This document shows positions 9,966-20,600 of a stretch of 28,125 bases of DNA, in pieces; positions within the stretch are counted from its first letter, which is position 1; the number at the start of each line of letters is the position of its first letter. The notes below the pieces were generated by a model. It did not search any database and was not told the DNA's origin. It was given only the letters and a program-made list of their open reading frames with translations. A program made the translations under genes and the position numbers. Source of the DNA: Lingula anatina (taxonomy: Eukaryota; Brachiopoda; Lingulata; Lingulida; Lingulidae); contig NW_019775666.1 of the NCBI RefSeq assembly GCF_001039355.2, positions 6,704-34,828 on the forward strand. Direction: 5' to 3'.

Positions 9966-12620
9966 CACGCATTCTGCTAAATCCAAGGGATATTTATACT
10001 TTAAAGTCCACTTTATCAGCATTGGAAATGAACAGCAAACTGGTTTAAACAACATCACAAGATAATAGGTTTTTTAATCTGGAAGAAACAATCCTAACAT
10101 GCTTGCTATTTTAATTTGTATTTTAATAAAGTACCTTAATACTTCCATCTACAGCATCACATGTGTTGTCTATGGCTTCCTTATAGGTGTCAACACAACC
10201 TACTGTGATAGCAGACATCTGGGAAGAGAGAGTGTGATGATGATAAGAACAGTGCTTATAATCTACTGCATATACAGGACTCCTGTGTCATATACCTTGG
10301 AAGAATCCACCCAGAAAGTCCATTGATTCAACTGGTTAAAACAGGATAAAAGCCAAATGTTTTTTTTCTAGATACTAGTGCTACCACATATTTTACAGGA
10401 ATTGTGGAGATGCCGATAGTCATTTCTCACAGGTTGAAAATAATGCTGTTCTGCCAAGGCAAATGTAATGGTAAGATCCACTGTATAACCACACTTACCC
10501 TTTCCATACTTGTTTTCAGTTTCTTCAACATTTGATCCAAATTGTCTGAAATGTGGGTGGCTTGAATCTCAATGTCTCTCAGCACATGGGGATCAATAGG
10601 TGGGACATCTGCATTACTCCGTCTTCTGTGGATAGGTGTCGCTGCTGTAGACCATGTTGAGGAGGACGTGACTGAAGAGTTGCTGGACAAACTGTAGTTA
10701 CTGCTGGAGGTAGTTTTTAGACTGGATGCTTGGCTGTCTTTTCTCTCCCTTACACCTCCTATATCACCTAAAATAATTTGCATTTTCCGGTTAAATACTT
10801 ATGAACTAAAAACTAGTATGGTTAAAGTCATAATAACTCCTCGTTTTGGCCAAAAATTGGATTTTCCTGGAAAAAACGGCAATTTTCCCGTACTTACCAA
10901 TGGCCAACGACCCCATTCCTGCATTCAAAGTTAATCCAGGGTTTTTTTCCTAAACGTACGGTTTTTTGTTAAAATCTCTTAAGAGATTTTAACTGACGGA
11001 GCTCTCTCTGACATTGCAAAGTCACTGGTGACCTACTTAAAACCGCGGGAAAAGCAGACAACAACAACACTATATAAGATTCATGAGATATATTCGTCTT
11101 TTTGTTAAAAATGCATTTATATCCACAATGTGTGCCATTCTGGGCTTTTCGTTATCCGACGCACTGTACAAAAACTCGCAACTTACGTCTGCGTCTGCAC
11201 TAATGCGTTTGGCGCCATGTTATTTTGGTCTCGAATGAACGCGAGAATCCGCGTGACACCATTACGTCATTAGCAACGAATGCACTTGTCGACCGGAAAA
11301 AAGGCATCGTAAGCCCTATTGACAAGCACAGATTTTAGTTTTCCTACAATAACGGCCGTTTTAGTGGTAAAATACAATAGAATATATTTCCATGCGTTTT
11401 TTACAATGTATTTCATGCGGATTTTTGAATCTCAAAGGAAGAGTTATTATTGCTTTAAGAACTTTTAGGCTATGACACTGGCAATTAACACAATTAAAGC
11501 ATACAACTGCTGATGTATGGTTTACATAAAAACAGATCAACCCAATTTGTCATAGGGTCACATGATTCTGCTCATACAATTCTATTTCTAAGACAGTTAC
11601 TATTTATGGGTATTCCACCTCTTCTCCTGGCCAAACATACACTCACACATGCACACACCCCCACTGATAACACCATGCCATACCATCTTTGCTACAAGGG
11701 CTGCTCAGCTTTATTTTCTGCTGTAAGTCATCGGCAACAAATGCCACCAGCTCCCCTTCTTTCATCACAGTCCCCTGGCTCTGCAGTGGCGTCTTGGCCA
11801 GCTCATCCAGTACATCCACTGCATCTTCTGTCTCTGATGTGTATTTCATCCGCTGTATCCTCTCATAATGCTGTAGGGGTTTAGGCAATGTCAGATCATT
11901 AGGTCTGCTGCTGCTTCTTGGGGAATCATCATCATCATCTCCGTCATCAGCTGGGTCCTCAACCAGAGTTCTGTCTGGCGAGTCGGAGCTTGATGACCTT
12001 GACCCAGAATTAGAAGTCCTTGACCCTGACCCAGATTTTGAGGGCACCGTGTCATCATAACTGTCAGCTGACCGATGGTCAGTTTTGGCACTCTTGGAAT
12101 GTTTTTGTGTAGTGTGTTCAGTATTTTTCTGTGACACAGAAGCAGATGCCTCTGCTGCTGCTGCTAATGGTTTCTTCGCTGTTGCTGATGGGGAGGGGTC
12201 TTCTGTCTCACCTTCCTCCCCCACAAACCCAGTCTCTGCCAGTCTCATATACGCTATATTCTTACGAAATGGTTCCTGATCTGTTCCCTCATTGTCACTA
12301 CTCAGAAGATCCCTACTGGATTCCACCGAAGAGGTCATATCGGCACTTAAACCTTGGATATGTTTCGTATACTCCAGCACCTTCCTGGCCGTGTCTGCGT
12401 TCGTGTACTGTCCGACAAAACTTGGCAGTCCAGACGCTGTTGTCCCCGTTGAACCTCCAGCTCGAATGAGAGGTCTGTCTTCATCCTCATTTTCTGTTAT
12501 GTCACTTTCGAACGAAGTGAAGAGAGCGGCAGAAACAGGAAGAGAGAGCCCTTGGGAGTCCATCTGCGCCAAATCGTCTGCTTTGCTATCGCCTATTATT
12601 TTTGAGTCAGTTTTCTCCAT
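8365..12620 (-). CDS. BORCS6: BORC complex subunit 6 (lyspersin), copy 2
   Basis: Five coding exons on the minus strand: 12620-11684, 10767-10499, 10218-10135, 9798-9722 and 8425-8365. They give 475 residues, as in copy 1. Every exon has the same length and phase as its copy 1 partner. Differences in the protein are confined to the disordered N-terminal part and the linker: Thr to Ala in QYTNTD, an altered and one-residue-longer Ala-rich patch near AEAS, HPSQ to HTTQ, one Ser fewer in the Ser run, and Leu to Ile in GDLGG. The C-terminal helical domain is unchanged. Intron 1 holds a 629-bp transposon and intron 4 a 215-bp one; neither touches a splice site. This copy is contiguous with the NOL9 side and lies head to head with NOL9. 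It is most likely the second allele of the same gene. Confidence 0.88.
9443..9657 (+). mobile_element. 215-bp MITE-like element in BORCS6 intron 4 (copy 2 only)
   Basis: Absent from copy 1, where the site reads GACACTTGGTAAT. Here CTT is duplicated on both sides (9440-9442 and 9658-9660), giving a clean 3-bp target duplication. The ends form imperfect inverted repeats of about 25-28 bp sharing TTAGATCGATCT and CCAGAG. There is no coding capacity. A second full copy lies at 17413-17626 in the same orientation. A 3-bp duplication is known for PIF/Harbinger elements, but those favour TWA, so I leave the superfamily open. Confidence 0.88.
9935..9964. repeat. (CA)n microsatellite, long allele
   Basis: Fifteen CA units in BORCS6 intron 3 of copy 2, against about eight in copy 1. 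It is expected to be polymorphic. Confidence 0.95.
10826..11454 (+). mobile_element. 629-bp TTAA-flanked non-autonomous element in BORCS6 intron 1 (copy 2 only)
   Basis: Absent from copy 1, where the site reads GGTTAAGAAC. Here TTAA occurs on both sides (10822-10825 and 11455-11458). The termini are inverted: AGTCATAATAACTCCTC at the left and AGCAATAATAACTCTTC reading in from the right. No meaningful open frame exists inside, so it depends on an enzyme supplied elsewhere. A TTAA duplication points to piggyBac-type transposition, though the ends do not start with the usual CCC. A TA duplication with ends one base longer is an alternative reading. The central ~230 bases are richer in CpG than the surroundings. 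Confidence 0.88.
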
Positions 12621-12632
12621 TATGTAAGGTAG

Positions 12633-12651
12633 ACAGCGTTTGATACGCTGT
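12633..12651 (-). promoter_or_regulatory. hairpin in BORCS6 5' leader (copy 2)
   Basis: The same perfect 7-bp stem and TTGAT/ATCAA loop as at 6676-6694, again ending 12 bases before the start codon. Confidence 0.5.
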
Positions 12652-12775
12652 TATTCCTTTATGCTATAGAACCAACTTCACTACAATACCTTACATTGAT
12701 CCCCGTCAATCTAGCGTAGAACAACATGAAGCATTCACTTAAATTCCGAGTTGGACAATAAAAATTTTCTTTTCA

Positions 12776-12791
12776 CGGAAGCTGCCATCTT
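12776..12791 (-). promoter_or_regulatory. ETS-like plus YY1-like site upstream of BORCS6 copy 2
   Basis: CGGAAG (12776-12781) and GCCATCTT (12784-12791), identical to copy 1. If BORCS6 is single-copy, this is the promoter region that faces NOL9. Confidence 0.35.
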
Positions 12792-13212
12792 TGATCATGC
12801 GCTCTACGCAGCGGAGTAATTCTGTTGATGCAACTTTCAATTTTCGCACAAAGCAAAAGTAGGGAACTTTTTTCAAAAATATATATCTTCAATCATTATT
12901 CTATTCGAAAATATAGACCTGGATCTGTTTAAAGAGCTATATTAACTATTTTGAAACATAGCACTATCTTGACCCAATTCTATACGCGCAAATTTGACCT
13001 AATTTTGCACATGTTAGGACAACACCATGTGGACGTGTAAATGTGTATGTTATATTTGATCGGTAAGTTCATATCGTTATCACTGCCTGAAAAAGACATA
13101 CAATGCTCTCTTGTTTAAAAATATGATCCGAGGGTAGAACATAGCTATGATTTTATGTACCAGACGATCCATTACTCGATCGCCTGAGCTGGTATTTTAA
13201 ACTTCGTAATCT

Positions 13213-13223
13213 CCCCCCCCCCC
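13213..13223. repeat. poly-C tract (C11), copy 2 upstream region
   Basis: The counterpart of 7256-7267 with a one-base length difference and altered flanks. It lies upstream of BORCS6 copy 2. Confidence 0.9.
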
Positions 13224-13310
13224 TCTCCATTGCATGCATGTGCTGTACAGTGCGTAGACTAGTAGTATTCGCATTTGCCGACGGTAAAGGTCAAATAAAT
13301 TGCTTCACTT

Positions 13311-13316
13311 ACCTTC
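13311..13316 (-). promoter_or_regulatory. candidate splice donor of a BORCS6 5' non-coding exon (copy 2)
   Basis: The minus strand reads GAAG|GTAAGT, as at 7355-7360. In this copy the possible acceptor before the ATG is TTCTATAG instead of TTCTACAG. It could instead be a plus-strand acceptor for an upstream NOL9 leader exon. Confidence 0.28.
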
Positions 13317-13459
13317 TGTTGTAGACATTCGGGCCCATTAAAATAACAGCTTAAACAACATGGTTTATTAATGAAACTGATTAAATGTAAACATTATGAA
13401 CGATATTTGTGTGTATAATTTATAGAGGACTTTGATATGGAAACACAGTGCATAGCAAT

Positions 13460-14182
13460 GCCCTCTGCAAATGAACACACCCCTTGTGACTGTTATCATT
13501 GTGATGTATATAGCGCCCTCTGTTGAAGAAATATTTGAGGCCCTTAATTTTCTCTTTGGCACTCTCAATCCCCCCCCCCTCCCCCCCCCAAATTGTATCG
13601 GGTTTAAAAAAATTAAAATGCATGATAAAATCTTTTGCACCAAACTGATAGAAACAAGTGCCCGGAGGTTTGGTAGAGGGGAAAAGGAGGGAGCGATATT
13701 TTGAAATGCCCCACATATAAAAACTGATAAAGATACATGTGTAACAATAGCAGATGTGGTGATAGTATTACGTAATAGAAAGATAGATAATGGGCCTGTT
13801 CATTGTTATTTTGGACAATCTCAGTAATTTTTTAAGAAGTGATGTTGCTAAGCTGTAGCTAGGACAATTTAACTTAATTTAAAGATGTTTAAGAAAGTTA
13901 AAGAAACAAAATATATTTGGTGGGTCACAGTCCCCCACATGGGAAAAGACTGTTTGCAAAAATTTATAGACTTATTTTGTAATGTCAGTTGGTTGAGGAG
14001 AAAGTTTGACAACAGTGTCCAGTTAAGACATTTGTCCACATTCACACATTCAGGCACTAGTACTTGCATGATTGACCTTGTCATTTGCAATGTACATTTG
14101 TAAGTTCCTACTATACAGTAGAAAAACTTTTAAAATTTGTATAGAGTTCATATGTTTTAGAAATAGAAAAATGAATCCTTAA
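13460..14182. other. unique sequence between BORCS6 block and the TTAA element
   Basis: This follows the end of the duplicated block and has no convincing exon. It contains the interrupted C tract at 13570-13589. Open frames on both strands near 13885-14100 overlap each other and show no domain. The region may contain the transcription start of NOL9, but I see no clear core promoter. Confidence 0.5.
13570..13589. repeat. interrupted poly-C tract (C10-T-C9)
   Basis: Twenty bases of C broken by one T, G-rich on the minus strand. It lies between the two divergently oriented genes, outside the duplicated block. Confidence 0.95.
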
Positions 14183-14576
14183 AGGGATAATAACTCTTCG
14201 TATGAGATCTATATTTCACAATAAAAACATTGTAAACAACTCTTGTAAACAACTCATAGAAATTAAATATATATTCTGTTGTACCACAAAAACGGCAGTT
14301 ATATTAAATATATATTCTGTTGTACCACAAAAACGGCAGTTATAGCTATTATTTCAATATCTGAGCATGTCTTTAGATCACATGACCTCCATTGAAGGCT
14401 ATACTCTGTTATAATCTCTTACAAGATTTTAGCAAAAAAACCAAATTTTTTAGAAAAAAACCAGGGACTAACTTAGAATGTAGAAATGGATTCATTAATC
14501 ATTGGTTAGTATGGGAAAATTGTTGTTTACTCCAGGAAAATTCATTTTTTGGCCAAAACGAAGAGATATTATCCCT
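14183..14576 (-). mobile_element. 394-bp TTAA-flanked element upstream of NOL9
   Basis: Flanked by TTAA at 14179-14182 and 14577-14580, with inverted ends starting AGGGATAATAACTCTTCGT on the left and AGGGATAATATCTCTTCGT from the right. Read on the minus strand it aligns along its outer parts with the element at 10826-11454. Shared landmarks are CGTTTTGGCCAAAAA, TTTTCCTGGA, CAATTTTCCC and an AAAATCTTNTAAGAGATT-like block. It lacks most of that element's central section and carries its own exact 41-bp tandem duplication. It ends about 110 bases before the NOL9 start codon, so it sits in the leader intron or the promoter. Confidence 0.82.
14262..14343. repeat. exact 41-bp tandem duplication inside the TTAA element
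   Basis: Two identical 41-bp units, 14262-14302 and 14303-14343, each containing TATATTCTGTTGTACC and AAAACGGCAG. The element at 10826 has one related copy of this segment in reverse orientation. The duplication therefore arose in this copy or its sub-lineage. Confidence 0.92.
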
Positions 14577-14687
14577 TTAACTGTGATGCCAATGAAATTC
14601 AAAAATCCTTATTTGATTCAAAAATGAAATTATTTTTTTAATGTAAATAAGGACTTTAAACCATTGTTTCACTATTTTTAGAAAATC

Positions 14688-17600
14688 ATGGGTCGAAGTA
14701 GACAAAAGAAAAAGAAGGCACCCGAGGCAGTGGCCCCATTAGCACACAACACAAGGTCGCATGGAAAACAATCCAGTCAAGAAATTGCCCCAAGAAAGTC
14801 TTCAGAAATGGAGATTGTAACTGTAGACTTTAAAAGCAGGTTATTGTCTAAATTAGGCCCTCCAAAAAAGGAACGGGGTGGCAAACGAAAAATGGCAATA
14901 GGCAACCAGAGCTCAGGTGATGACAGTAAAAGTAAGTCTGCAAAGAAGGATGCCAGTTTATTAAGTCCTGCACCTAAGGAATCAAAAGAGCCTGAAGGCA
15001 GGAAAGGAGAAGAATCAGATAATTTGGAAACTTTGACAATGCCAAAGAGCAAGAGAGACAAATGGCTCAGTCTTCCTTTAAATTCACCTGACAGATTTAC
15101 TTCACCAAAAAGATCAAGAGGCAGAGACAGAAAAAGTGAAATTTCTGTTGGTGGTAATTTAGACACAGCAAAGAGGAAAGAAGATGAAGACATAAGAACA
15201 GCCGATGAATTTGACATTGGTACTCATGGTAAAATAAATGCAGTTAGGGAAGGGGAAAAAGGAGAATCACTTGCATATAATGTGAAAGGAGTGCACCAAG
15301 AAAGGTACTGCAATAGTCTGTTTTAAGACTGAGAACCTAATAAGAGTATTTGAGATATTGATATATGACACTTTTCACAGATCTGATCAAACCAACATCA
15401 ATATCTACTTTCATTGTTACTTTGCTTTTATGCTCTTGTTCTGTGATTTGTTAAAATCACTTTTTATTTTAATTTTTATAATGTATTTGTCTTTCAGCAT
15501 GTTTTCCCTGAAGGATCCAAACTCTGTACTGATTACCTTGAACCATCCCCAGGAATTTTGTTTCAAGGGAAAGTGTGAAATTTCTGTGGTTGTTGGAGAA
15601 GTCATGGTGCTTGGGTTCAAGATCAAGCCTGGTGCTGCTCCCTATAGGATGTACTCTCCCGACAGCAGTAGCCTCTTGTTGGTCAAAACTGCAGGGGACA
15701 GAGAAAATATAGACGTAATTAACAAGACAAGCATAGGAGTTTACAAGGACTCTGATGCTCTTAAAAAAAGGACAGCAGCTGTAAAGAATTTTTTAAAAAA
15801 CGAGGACAGTGAAATTCTTACAGGAGTTCTACATGAAATGACTCAGCAAAGTGTGGTGCTTCATTTCAAGCAACTAGATAGCCTGTGTTGCGATTATGTC
15901 TCCAGTATAAGTCCATTTCAGAATCTTTTCTCCCCTATGCCACAGAGCACAACTTCAGATATCAACCTTGACATTGGTGTTCAGATCATTCATGACAGAC
16001 CACCAGCTGTCCTTGAGATAACTGAGAACTATGAGTATGTGTCTGAGATGTGGTGTAGTGCAATAGAGGGATGTCATGATCCTGGCCCAGTGGTGGTCCT
16101 CTGTGGGGGGAAGAACATGGGGAAGTCAACGCTTGGGCGTTATCTGGTCAACTCTGCTTTAAACTGGTATGTAATAAATAGATATTTTTTATTTGAAGTC
16201 TGAATTTCAAAACTATTACGGCATGTACAGTTATGTGTGGTACATATATAAAAGTTTTAAACATGGTCATTATGATGTAAAGCAGCCAATCTTGGACCAT
16301 GAAATGTTTTATCAGTATTAACTTGTGGAAAATGGTTCCTGTTCCCTTGCAGTGTCATTCAGTCGCATAGCATTGAGCCTCTGTACAAGTACAGAACAGT
16401 TTCAGACCAGTGAACCTTTGGTCTGTTGAGATGTACTTGCACCTTTAACGCCTTGTATATGGTGCTTGTATAGCAGGCTAAAATCATTTTTAAAAATGAA
16501 AACACTACCTTTTATTTCAATCAATACAAATGGTAAAAGAATGTATTGGTGTGCTTGGTTTTTCGTCATCTGTTATGGGAACCAATTTGTTATGGGAACC
16601 AATTTCTAGTCTAATAAGATGTAGTGTATTGTGTATTTCAGTGACATATTAGTCTTTATCTTTTCCCTATACTCACTGTTGTTTATTTTTACAGAGAATC
16701 TTTTAAGTTTCTTAATATTGTATTCTTCATTTCCGTTTAGTTGCAAAGAAGTCTGTTACCTGGAATGTGATATTGGGCAGTCAGAATTCTCCCTGCAGGG
16801 CTGTGTGACACTGAACTCTGTAACTGAACCATTGCTAGGACCACCATTCACACACCAGCAAGAACCTGTATGGTGGGTTTCTGTTGTATAATTCAAAGAA
16901 ACTGTATTGTTAAAGAAATTAATTTTGCCAGAAATCTATAAATCTTTATTGTCATAAGTTTGAGACGGGTAAGAATATAAAGTCAGTATGCGATTATTGT
17001 AGCAAAAAAAGAAAAAGAAAAAAAAAGAAAAAAAATTGAATAACTGCAGTTAATTGTAGCATTTGGCATAAATTGTATGTGCTTAAATGAACTCAGAGTT
17101 TATATGTTGCCATAGGAACGGTGGGAAAAATGCATACAGTGGAGAAAAAGTGCATTACATATTTAAATATAGATAATTTTATTCCACTGTTTTGGTCGCA
17201 TATTCCTTTATTCTCTTTTCATTAAAAGACTCTTTGATTTTTTCAGCTCCACATTTGTTGGATGTGCCTCTCCTGCTGAAGATCCCAACCATTATGTGAA
17301 CTGTGTCAAGTATGTCTTCAATCAGTACAAGTCTCAGTTTTCTACCACACCACTGATTGTGAATACTATGGGATGGAATAAAGGTATACAGCAGCAACAC
17401 AGTCTGTGCCTAAGGGCGCATTCCCATAGATTTTAGATCGATATATCCCCGTGGGGAGTCTCACTAGATTACTGTCAGATAATCCGGCTTAAACGTCCGT
17501 CCCGCCTACTACAAGCTGTAAGGGGGTAATTAACTTTCGTGCCCGCTCGGCTGACAGCTATTTAACGTGAACCCCCAGGGAGTTAGGTCGATCTAGTTGG

Positions 17601-20600
17601 ATCAATCTAATCTCTGGGAATGGGGTCTAAAACTTTTAGCCTACTGAATTGTTTGGTCTAACCCACTTTTAGGTTTATTGGCATTTGGCCTTATCCCAGT
17701 GCTTATGCCACAGACTTGTGTTTATGCAACAGACTAGTAAGACACATTATCCCTCAGATCCTTCAATTAACCTTTCAGATTTATGGGAAAGCTTTAGTTG
17801 GACAATGTTTTATATCCCCTGGATCAGTCTTAATGGCAGATAAAAATTCAGCTGTTGTTCTCTCATGGCATGGTTTGGACAAGCCATGCCAACACTGTAG
17901 GCACCTGTAATGTGGTGAAGATATAATCTAAGCTAAGAAGATGCTGAGAAGATGTGTTCATTATTGTTCCTGTCTTCAGGTCTGGGACTAAACCTATTGG
18001 TGGATGTGCTGAGGACTGTACGACCACACTTTGTTGTTCAGCTGGACTCTGCCAAGACACAGTCGAAGAATCTCCCTCCAGTAACATCCAACTTTGTGCA
18101 GGCGACACAAGGCTGGACTGATATGGAGGCAGGAGTGAGTAGGCAATGGTGACAGTGTAACATCAAAAAGCTGCATGTCTAATGTTCCTCATTTTGTACC
18201 TTTCTTTTAAAGGGTATTTCTAAATTTTTAAGGGGATTGTTCGGGTGGTAATTGTCATTGGGTGGTGGTGGAAAGATGGCCTTTGTCCAAATAACCAAGA
18301 TGGGGGGAGGTGCTGATGCCACTTCCACTACAAAAAATAGTTTTATGTAAAGAAATCTCTGAATATGTGTTCATGATATGTATAGTTATAATTTTAACAT
18401 CAGGCTTGGACACTCTGACATACAGAGGGTTTCTCTGAAGGCTGTATGATAGAAAGGTGTATGAAAATAGTAATAAATATAAAAGTAATAAATTTTAATT
18501 TATTTATGTAGTAATTAATATAATTTAAAAATTTTGAGTATCAGATTCTGTTTTTGTTTCAAGACATGTCATGTTATTTCAGACACTACCAGATGAGGAA
18601 GTAGATGATGGACTGACTGAATACAGCCATAAACTGACCATAATAGAATCTGCTAATGAAACTCAACTTGAGTATGCCCAAATCAGCATGTTTTCTTTGA
18701 TATTGAAACATATTCTTTTTTACTTTAAAGCATATGTATAGATCTAAAGCATAAATGTTAATGATTCAGTTTTAATCAGCATTTTACTGATTTTCACCTC
18801 CTTTGTACATTACATTTTTTTCAAATGGAGGGTGAATGTTTTTTTTTGTAAACATACAGTCAAGAAATTAAATTTTTGCATAATTATATGATCTAACATT
18901 CAGTGTGTGGCATTAAATATGTATTTAATTTTCATAATTATCTCCCAGTGACAGACCTGAAACAATATTTTCAAATTTTGTAAAAAATTTTTAACACATT
19001 TCAGTCGCAAGGGCCGTTACAGTGCCCCAGACACAAGAGCTATGGCCACCATAGCATATTTGAGTAGACTGCATGTGCCATCTAGTGAGCATTTTGTGCC
19101 AATCAACGCCCACCAGCCATTCATGGTGTCATGGCGCAGTGTAGCAGTACATGTCAGTGGCAGTATGGTCCCGCCCTCACAAGTCATGCATGCTTTGAAT
19201 GGTTCTCTGGTGGCCTTGTGCATGGTAGACCAGACCCTTGTAAGTTGCTCATGTCAATGGCCTTCAGACCTTTTCACAATGGGAGTTTTATCTTACTGTT
19301 CCATTTTAAGCGATCTGTTTTGAGAGATAATACCCTGTAATTACACTGCAATGGGATTCACAAGATTGCTCACTAAATGCTGTTTGTGCGGAAGCTCTAC
19401 CTGGAGCATCATGCACTATTTAGCACAGTACAAAAATGGCAAAGTGAAAACCATTGGAGCTCCATTTAAGTGATTCTCTAACATCATATAAATCTCTCAA
19501 GACAGAACGCTGAATATGGAACATTACGACAGAGTGCTCAATCAGAAGGGTCTTCAGATTATACAAAATTTCAAATTTCCATACATGGCTGTTTTTCATT
19601 TTTTTAGCTTAGCAGCATTTGATTGAAGGTTACCACACCAATCACAAAAGTTAGATGGTCTAATATTTGTCACCTGCCGTTTTACAAATTCCTTGTAGAA
19701 AGTGTTTTTTAAAGTAGCATAAGAGTCTGTATTGAAGTCATCACATGTAATTCTATCCTTACCACACAAAATTTTTTTTTCTCTTTTGTATATTTGATGA
19801 CAAAACAGATGCCACTGATATCAGTGTTGGTATCTTATTCAAAAATTATATTTGTAGATGCTGCCACCTAGTGACCCAGAACTTCCAAGGTTCCTTACCT
19901 CTACTCCTGTATGTCAATGTCTCGGGTTTGGTAAGTAATGGCTAAGGCCTTTATCAATTTCTTTTTTATAGCCTATCTATAGTTATTTTTTCGACCTATT
20001 TATTATTTTTATTTTCATGCAGTTTTCATTTCTATGATTTTGACTTTATTAGGCTCCAGGTGAGAGAAAAACTTCTTTCTTTTTGGGACTCTTTTGCTGA
20101 TAAGAGACACAATTAAGACATTGGATGTTATTCTGTCAGAAAACGAGCCAAAAAACCTTTAAGAAAAATAATGTAAATACAGACATGGTGCTTTTCATGT
20201 GACATTTGAATTTGTTTCTTAATCAAATCTTTGTTTTTAAAAGGGATTATTAGAGGCATAGATCCTGTGAAGAAAGTTTTCTACATTATCACTCCCTTGT
20301 CGTCTGCCGTGTTGGAGAAAGTCAACTGTCTGGTGAAGGGTTCTCTGGATATTCCACACCAGATGTTGTTAAAACAGGTAGGTCTTGTAAAATCATTTCT
20401 GATGAAGAAATATCTTTATTCAGCCCACCTTTACCAATTTTAGGCATTGGAACAAGAAAAAGGTATACTTGTAAAACAAAATTCTGCAGTAGTAAAATTC
20501 TTGTTAGAGAGAGCACAAGTTAGGTAAATAGCTTATTCAGTTTACCCGTATAAAGTATAGACATTGGAATATAAAGAAGACATATTTGTAGAAATTTAAT

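Larger units (their letters stand above)
7488..13459. repeat. duplicated block, copy 2 (allelic contig start?)
   Basis: A 6.0-kb block matching 2381-7486 with an initial offset of exactly 5107 bases. It is about 866 bases longer. Almost all of that comes from two transposon insertions (9443-9657 and 10826-11454) and their target duplications. It continues without a break into unique sequence leading to NOL9. It begins immediately after the N. Confidence 0.95.

Noticed and set aside
2381-13459. True recent tandem duplication of BORCS6 giving two paralogues
   Set aside because: It cannot be excluded from sequence alone, but the N exactly at the junction and the allele-like differences make unmerged haplotypes more likely.
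13885-14103. Plus-strand open frame of 72 codons between the two genes, with an overlapping minus-strand frame
   Set aside because: Both strands are open over the same bases, with no domain and no splice support. Typical of chance frames.
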